A stretch of 64,000 nucleotides of DNA from Candidatus Cloacimonadota bacterium (GTDB lineage Bacteria > Cloacimonadota > Cloacimonadia > Cloacimonadales > WRIO01). Location of the stretch: NCBI GenBank assembly GCA_009777575.1, contig WRLO01000004.1, positions 1-64,000 on the forward strand, in the 5' to 3' direction. The notes below the pieces were generated by a model. That model saw only the letters and a list, made by a program, of their open reading frames with translations, did not search any database and was not told the origin of the DNA. Made by a program: the position numbers and the translations under genes. Positions 60,238 through 64,000 of this stretch are shown one piece after another (the stretch's first letter is position 1; every line of letters starts with the position of its first letter).

Positions 60238-60675
60238 TTATTTGTCTTTTTTATCATAGTTAACCTGCCATTGTATACCAAATTTGTCTTCAAATTGACC
60301 CCAATAAGCACCCCAAAAAGTGTTGTCTAAAGGCATTTGTATCTTGCCTCCCTCTGATAAAGCATAAAAAATTCTATCTGCTTCTTCTTTGCTATCTACT
60401 GACACACTGATGTAAAAATTGTTCCCTTTATTATGGTCTGCAGTCCATAATTCATGGGTATCGCTTCCCATTAATTTGGTCTCTTCACTAATTGGTAATC
60501 CTATATGTATGATTCGATCTTTCAAATCATCTTCAATTCCAGGAGATCCTTCTTCAACTGGCATATCCTTGAATCTGCCTACATAGTCAAACTCCCCTCC
60601 AAAAACTGATTGGTAAAATAAAAAAGCTTCCTCGCAATTTCCCATAAATATCAGATATACATTTACTGTCGGCAT
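60238..60675 (-). CDS. VOC/PhnB-like protein
   Basis: YLIFMGNCEEAFLFYQSVFGGEF ... WGAYWGQFEDKFGIQWQVNY. Confidence 0.9.
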   Translation of the reverse strand: MPTVNVYLIFMGNCEEAFLFYQSVFGGEFDYVGRFKDMPVEEGSPGIEDDLKDRIIHIGLPISEETKLMGSDTHELWTADHNKGNNFYISVSVDSKEEADRIFYALSEGGKIQMPLDNTFWGAYWGQFEDKFGIQWQVNYDKKDK

Positions 60676-60716
60676 AATATAAACTCCATAAAATAATCAG
60701 TTATCAGCAAGCTGAT

Positions 60717-61694
60717 TTAAGCATCCTCACCTATTTCCAAAGACAAATAGGTCAAAGACAACATCGTAAATACAAATGCCTGTATGGTGCCCGCAAATAA
60801 TGTGAAAAACATCGTTAGTCCCACTGGTAAAATCACATACATCGTTAATGCACTTATTACCGTCGCTATGATTGCTCCACCAAATATATTGCCGAAAAGA
60901 CGGAATGAGATTGATATCAATTTTGATAATTCGCCTACGACATTTAGCGGAAATAAAATAAATACAGGTTCGCAAAAACCTTTTAAATGTTGTAAAATAC
61001 CCTTTTTTTTCACTGCCAAAACTTGCACCATACCTAAAGACATAATGCCAAGACCGAGCGGTACATTCAAGTTTTTTGTTGGTTCACTTATACCCGGTAT
61101 AGGTAAAAAACCGCTCCAGTTTGAGATCAAAATAAAGATAAATAGCGTTACAAAAAAAGGTGTAAATTTTTTGTTTTTTGCTCCCAATGTCTCTTCTACC
61201 AGATCATCAAGAAAATTCCATAGAAATTCTACTATTATCTGAGCTTTTGAGGGGATAAAACTAAGTTGTTTTCTTAAATATATTGCTAAAACAATAAAAA
61301 AGATGTTGATAAAAAACAAAGTGCGCCATAACTGAAAATTCACTATCGTGCTAGGGGCTGCGAACCAATTGGTCGCACCTATTTTACCGAAAAACTTATC
61401 AAAGAAATCATAAATCTTTTTACTTCCCCAAGTAAATTGTTCCGGATTTTCGATATTATTTTCAATGACAAATTTATCTGGCTGAATACTGAGACCTATG
61501 TCATCCTGCATGGTAGTGCCTTTTTCTACTAAAGAAAACATTTTGCCAGTTTCAGGATCTTCTCCAATGACAATGCTTTTGCTCATAAAAAGTGCTAAAA
61601 CAATGTGGACTACAAAGAATATCAGGAATATCTTTCCTAAACTCATTTTTTTCTTACTCATCTTCACCTCTAAAATATTTTTCCAATTTTCCAT
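60717..61694 (-). CDS. atpB: ATP synthase F0 a subunit
   Basis: ISISFRLFGNIFGG stator Arg motif; multi-TM. Confidence 0.96.
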   Translation of the reverse strand: MENWKNILEVKMSKKKMSLGKIFLIFFVVHIVLALFMSKSIVIGEDPETGKMFSLVEKGTTMQDDIGLSIQPDKFVIENNIENPEQFTWGSKKIYDFFDKFFGKIGATNWFAAPSTIVNFQLWRTLFFINIFFIVLAIYLRKQLSFIPSKAQIIVEFLWNFLDDLVEETLGAKNKKFTPFFVTLFIFILISNWSGFLPIPGISEPTKNLNVPLGLGIMSLGMVQVLAVKKKGILQHLKGFCEPVFILFPLNVVGELSKLISISFRLFGNIFGGAIIATVISALTMYVILPVGLTMFFTLFAGTIQAFVFTMLSLTYLSLEIGEDA

Positions 61695-62049
61695 ATCGAA
61701 GATTATGGTAAAATTGATATAAAAAAACTACTATTTGAGCTGATAATAATCCTAAACAATAAGATATCAGCTCAGGCTTGATAAAATATAACACCAAGAC
61801 CGACCATACTATCAAATATAAATATCGAAATACAAAACCTTTTGCAGTTCGAACTACATTTGCTTTACCAGCTTCTGGGATCAAGTTCAGCGTATTCCTT
61901 GCCATAAGCCAAAAATTCACCGCACTCGCTATCGATCCTAACATCCACCCTATGCTACTTTTGAAACTAATAGATAAAAAAATCAAGGCAGGTAAATTTG
62001 TCAATAGTATCAATTTTAAAATAGTCAAAACATATTGCCTATTGTCCAT
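61654..62049 (-). CDS. AtpI-like small membrane protein
   Basis: 131 aa, about 4 TM, directly upstream of atpB. Confidence 0.65.
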   Translation of the reverse strand: MDNRQYVLTILKLILLTNLPALIFLSISFKSSIGWMLGSIASAVNFWLMARNTLNLIPEAGKANVVRTAKGFVFRYLYLIVWSVLVLYFIKPELISYCLGLLSAQIVVFLYQFYHNLRYGKLEKYFRGEDE

Positions 62050-62109
62050 TTTTACCTCTCTTTATATACTTTCCATTGATTAATTAACTTTGTTTTTCAA
62101 AGACTTGGA

Positions 62110-62139
62110 CAAGTTTTTTTTTTTTACCATTTTTGTCAA
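62110..62139 (-). promoter_or_regulatory. Promoter-like TTGACA-N21-TTG (minus strand), upstream of atp operon
   Basis: TGTCAA 62134-62139; CAA 62110-62112. Confidence 0.55.
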
Positions 62140-62365
62140 TTATTTATTTTTTTCGCGATCAAAGATTATTAAATAAATTATATAAAAATGTTCATATAGA
62201 CTTAATATAACATAATAAAAAGCGTTTTAGAGTATTTTCCGTTAATAAAATCTAATATATCTTTTCAATGATTTATTTTATATATTTTTATCTCAATTAA
62301 AATTATATTTTTTGATAATCCTTGACAAAAAAAACATTGTATTTTTTTTTACGCTATAATTGCTG

Positions 62366-62460
62366 TGAGAGGAAGAGTCTGGTGGCTCAGTCGGTCTTCA
62401 AAACCGATAGCGGGCGGATAATACCGTCGGTGACAGGTTCGATTCCTGTCCTCTCAGCCA
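62366..62460 (+). tRNA. selC: tRNA-Sec (anticodon TCA at 62398-62400)
   Basis: Anticodon arm TCGGT-CTTCAAA-ACCGA; long variable arm; T-arm ACAGG-TTCGATT-CCTGT; acceptor TGAGAGG/CCTCTCA; G73 and encoded CCA. Confidence 0.93.
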
Positions 62461-62532
62461 TTTTTTTCTTTATCTCCTTATTTTTCTACATCACTTTCTT
62501 TCTTGTTTTTTGTCCAGTTGATTTTAATCCTA

Positions 62533-63279
62533 TCAGAGCCTAATTATTTCATTAATAATTTTCCCAGCTGCCATCATGCCCATAATAGCAGGAATATATG
62601 AAATAGACCCGATGATTGACTTTGGTATATGGGTCTCGATTGTGTTCATTTCTTTTTCTATGGAGATTTCATCCGTTAATATTGAGTTATCAATAGGTTT
62701 TTCAGAAGAGAAAACTACAGGAAAATCTTTTGAAATATCATTTCGCCTCAGCAATTTTTTTAATCTTTTCGCAAAAGGGCAGCCTGTTGTTTTCCAAATA
62801 CTCGTGATTTGAATCATTTCAGGATTTATCCTATTTCCTGCGCCAAGCACAGATACAAAGTTTTTTTCTATACTACATAAATCCTTAATCAAACCCATTT
62901 TAGGTCCAATACTATCTATCGCATCTAAGATATAATCCGATTTCTTGATAATATCAAACCGATTTTCTTTATGTAAAAAATCTGTAAAAATCTCAATTTT
63001 TGCTTCCGGATTGATTTCCAACATCCTTTGTTTCATAACCTCTGTCTTGTATAAACCAATTGTTTTTTGAGTAGCTAATATTTGACGATTTATATTGCTT
63101 AGGTTAACTCTATCATAATCTATTAATTGAAAATTTCCAATACCAGCACGAACAAGTCCCTCTACTGCAAAAGAACCTACACCGCCAAGCCCTACTATTG
63201 TCACACAGGTTTTTTGTAAATTTTCAAGATTTTCTTTGCCTATCAGTATTTCTGTTCGATTTTGCCAATCATTTTTCAT
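62533..63279 (-). CDS. tcdA: ThiF/E1-like tRNA threonylcarbamoyladenosine dehydratase
   Basis: VTIVGLGGVGSFAVEGLVRAGIGNFQLIDYDRVNLSNINRQ. Confidence 0.88.
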   Translation of the reverse strand: MKNDWQNRTEILIGKENLENLQKTCVTIVGLGGVGSFAVEGLVRAGIGNFQLIDYDRVNLSNINRQILATQKTIGLYKTEVMKQRMLEINPEAKIEIFTDFLHKENRFDIIKKSDYILDAIDSIGPKMGLIKDLCSIEKNFVSVLGAGNRINPEMIQITSIWKTTGCPFAKRLKKLLRRNDISKDFPVVFSSEKPIDNSILTDEISIEKEMNTIETHIPKSIIGSISYIPAIMGMMAAGKIINEIIRL

Positions 63280-63292
63280 GTTGTTGTACTAT

Positions 63293-64000
63293 TCACATAG
63301 AAGCAGCAATACCCATCGCCATACAGAGCATTTTTGTTTCAGCATTATCAGCTCTGGAAGCTATCAAAATCGGAGCTTTTGTTCCCATAACAACATGAGC
63401 TACTCTATATTTTGCATAATAAGTCAGACTTTTGGCAAAAATATTTCCAGCTTCAATATTGGGAACTATCAGGATATCAGCTTTTCCTGCCACTGGAGAG
63501 TCAATTCCTTTGATTTTTGCTGCATCTAAATCAATAGCGTTATCAAAAGCAAGTGGTCCATCAATGATACAACCTGTAATTTGATTTCTTTGGTTCATTT
63601 TACATATAATGGCAGCATCAAGGGTACAATCCATTTTAGGGTTTACAACTTCAACAGAAGCAAGCAAAGCAACTTTTGGAATTTGGCAATCAAGAGAATG
63701 AGCGACTTTTACAGCATTTTTCACTATCGAAATTTTTTCTTTCAAATCTGGATACATCACAATCCCACCATCTGACATCAAAACAAGCCTATCAGGAGTT
63801 TCATATGCAAATACATCACTCATAACTTCACCAGTTCCGAGTCCTTTTTCTTTATCCAAAACAGCTTTGAGCATGAGAGCAGTATCAGCCTTTCCTTTTA
63901 AGATGATATGAGCTTTTTTTTCATGAATAGTTTCAACAGCTCTTGAACAGGCTTTTGCCATATCAGAACCAGTGTCATCAATTTCAAAAGATTTTGCATA
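63293..64000 (-). CDS. ptb: Phosphate butyryltransferase/acetyltransferase family, truncated at the window edge
   Basis: Frame stays open to position 64000 upstream of the listed start; GLGTGEVMSDVFAYETPDRLVLMSDGGIVMYPDL. Confidence 0.85.
   Translation of the reverse strand, partial: YAKSFEIDDTGSDMAKACSRAVETIHEKKAHIILKGKADTALMLKAVLDKEKGLGTGEVMSDVFAYETPDRLVLMSDGGIVMYPDLKEKISIVKNAVKVAHSLDCQIPKVALLASVEVVNPKMDCTLDAAIICKMNQRNQITGCIIDGPLAFDNAIDLDAAKIKGIDSPVAGKADILIVPNIEAGNIFAKSLTYYAKYRVAHVVMGTKAPILIASRADNAETKMLCMAMGIAASM

Noticed and set aside
62322-62360. Standard sigma70 promoter for selC (TTGACA + TATAAT)
   Set aside because: The spacer is 27 nt, incompatible with a classical 16-18 nt spacer; reported instead under the alternative promoter pattern.
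62322-62543. 73-aa ORF over the tRNA-Sec gene
   Set aside because: Overlaps selC entirely and has no coding support.

Overview
AT-rich bacterial chromosome or contig segment. The proteins and the T9SS/FlgD-like C-terminal sorting tail suggest an FCB-group, possibly Cloacimonadota-like lineage; this is inference, with no search run. Main content: an hflX/SpoVG-like/efflux adaptor/TolC/outer-membrane operon; a flagellar basal-body operon (flgB-flgC-fliE-fliF-fliG-fliH-fliI); a four-gene membrane operon of unknown function; two AAA-ATPase/PD-(D/E)XK genes plus a deleted remnant of one; tnaA; a large secreted subtilase; an Snf2/AsnB-like/DUF512/DUF362 operon; a GNAT-PHP-HDOD-receiver operon; HicAB; an amino-acid permease; PBP4; an F-type ATP synthase operon lacking atpD and atpC; tRNA-Sec (selC); a ThiF-like gene; and a truncated ptb. 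Strongest observations: (1) three paralogous lipoproteins share a C-terminal WWLRSPG...GGVRPALWL domain. Its short hypervariable segment differs almost only at codon positions 1 and 2 of NNY codons between near-identical flanks, the signature of diversity-generating retroelement (DGR) variable regions, although no reverse transcriptase or template repeat is in the window. (2) The ATP synthase has a fused three-hairpin c subunit retaining only one of three ion-binding carboxylates, next to a normal c subunit with a two-carboxylate, Na+-type motif. (3) There is a dense landscape of several hairpin repeat families all sharing a 5'-GTAG foot (REP/RAYT-like), some nested inside larger inverted-repeat elements. 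(4) A recurrent promoter-like signature TTGACA-N20/21-TTG occurs in at least 11 places. All alignments and counts were made by eye.
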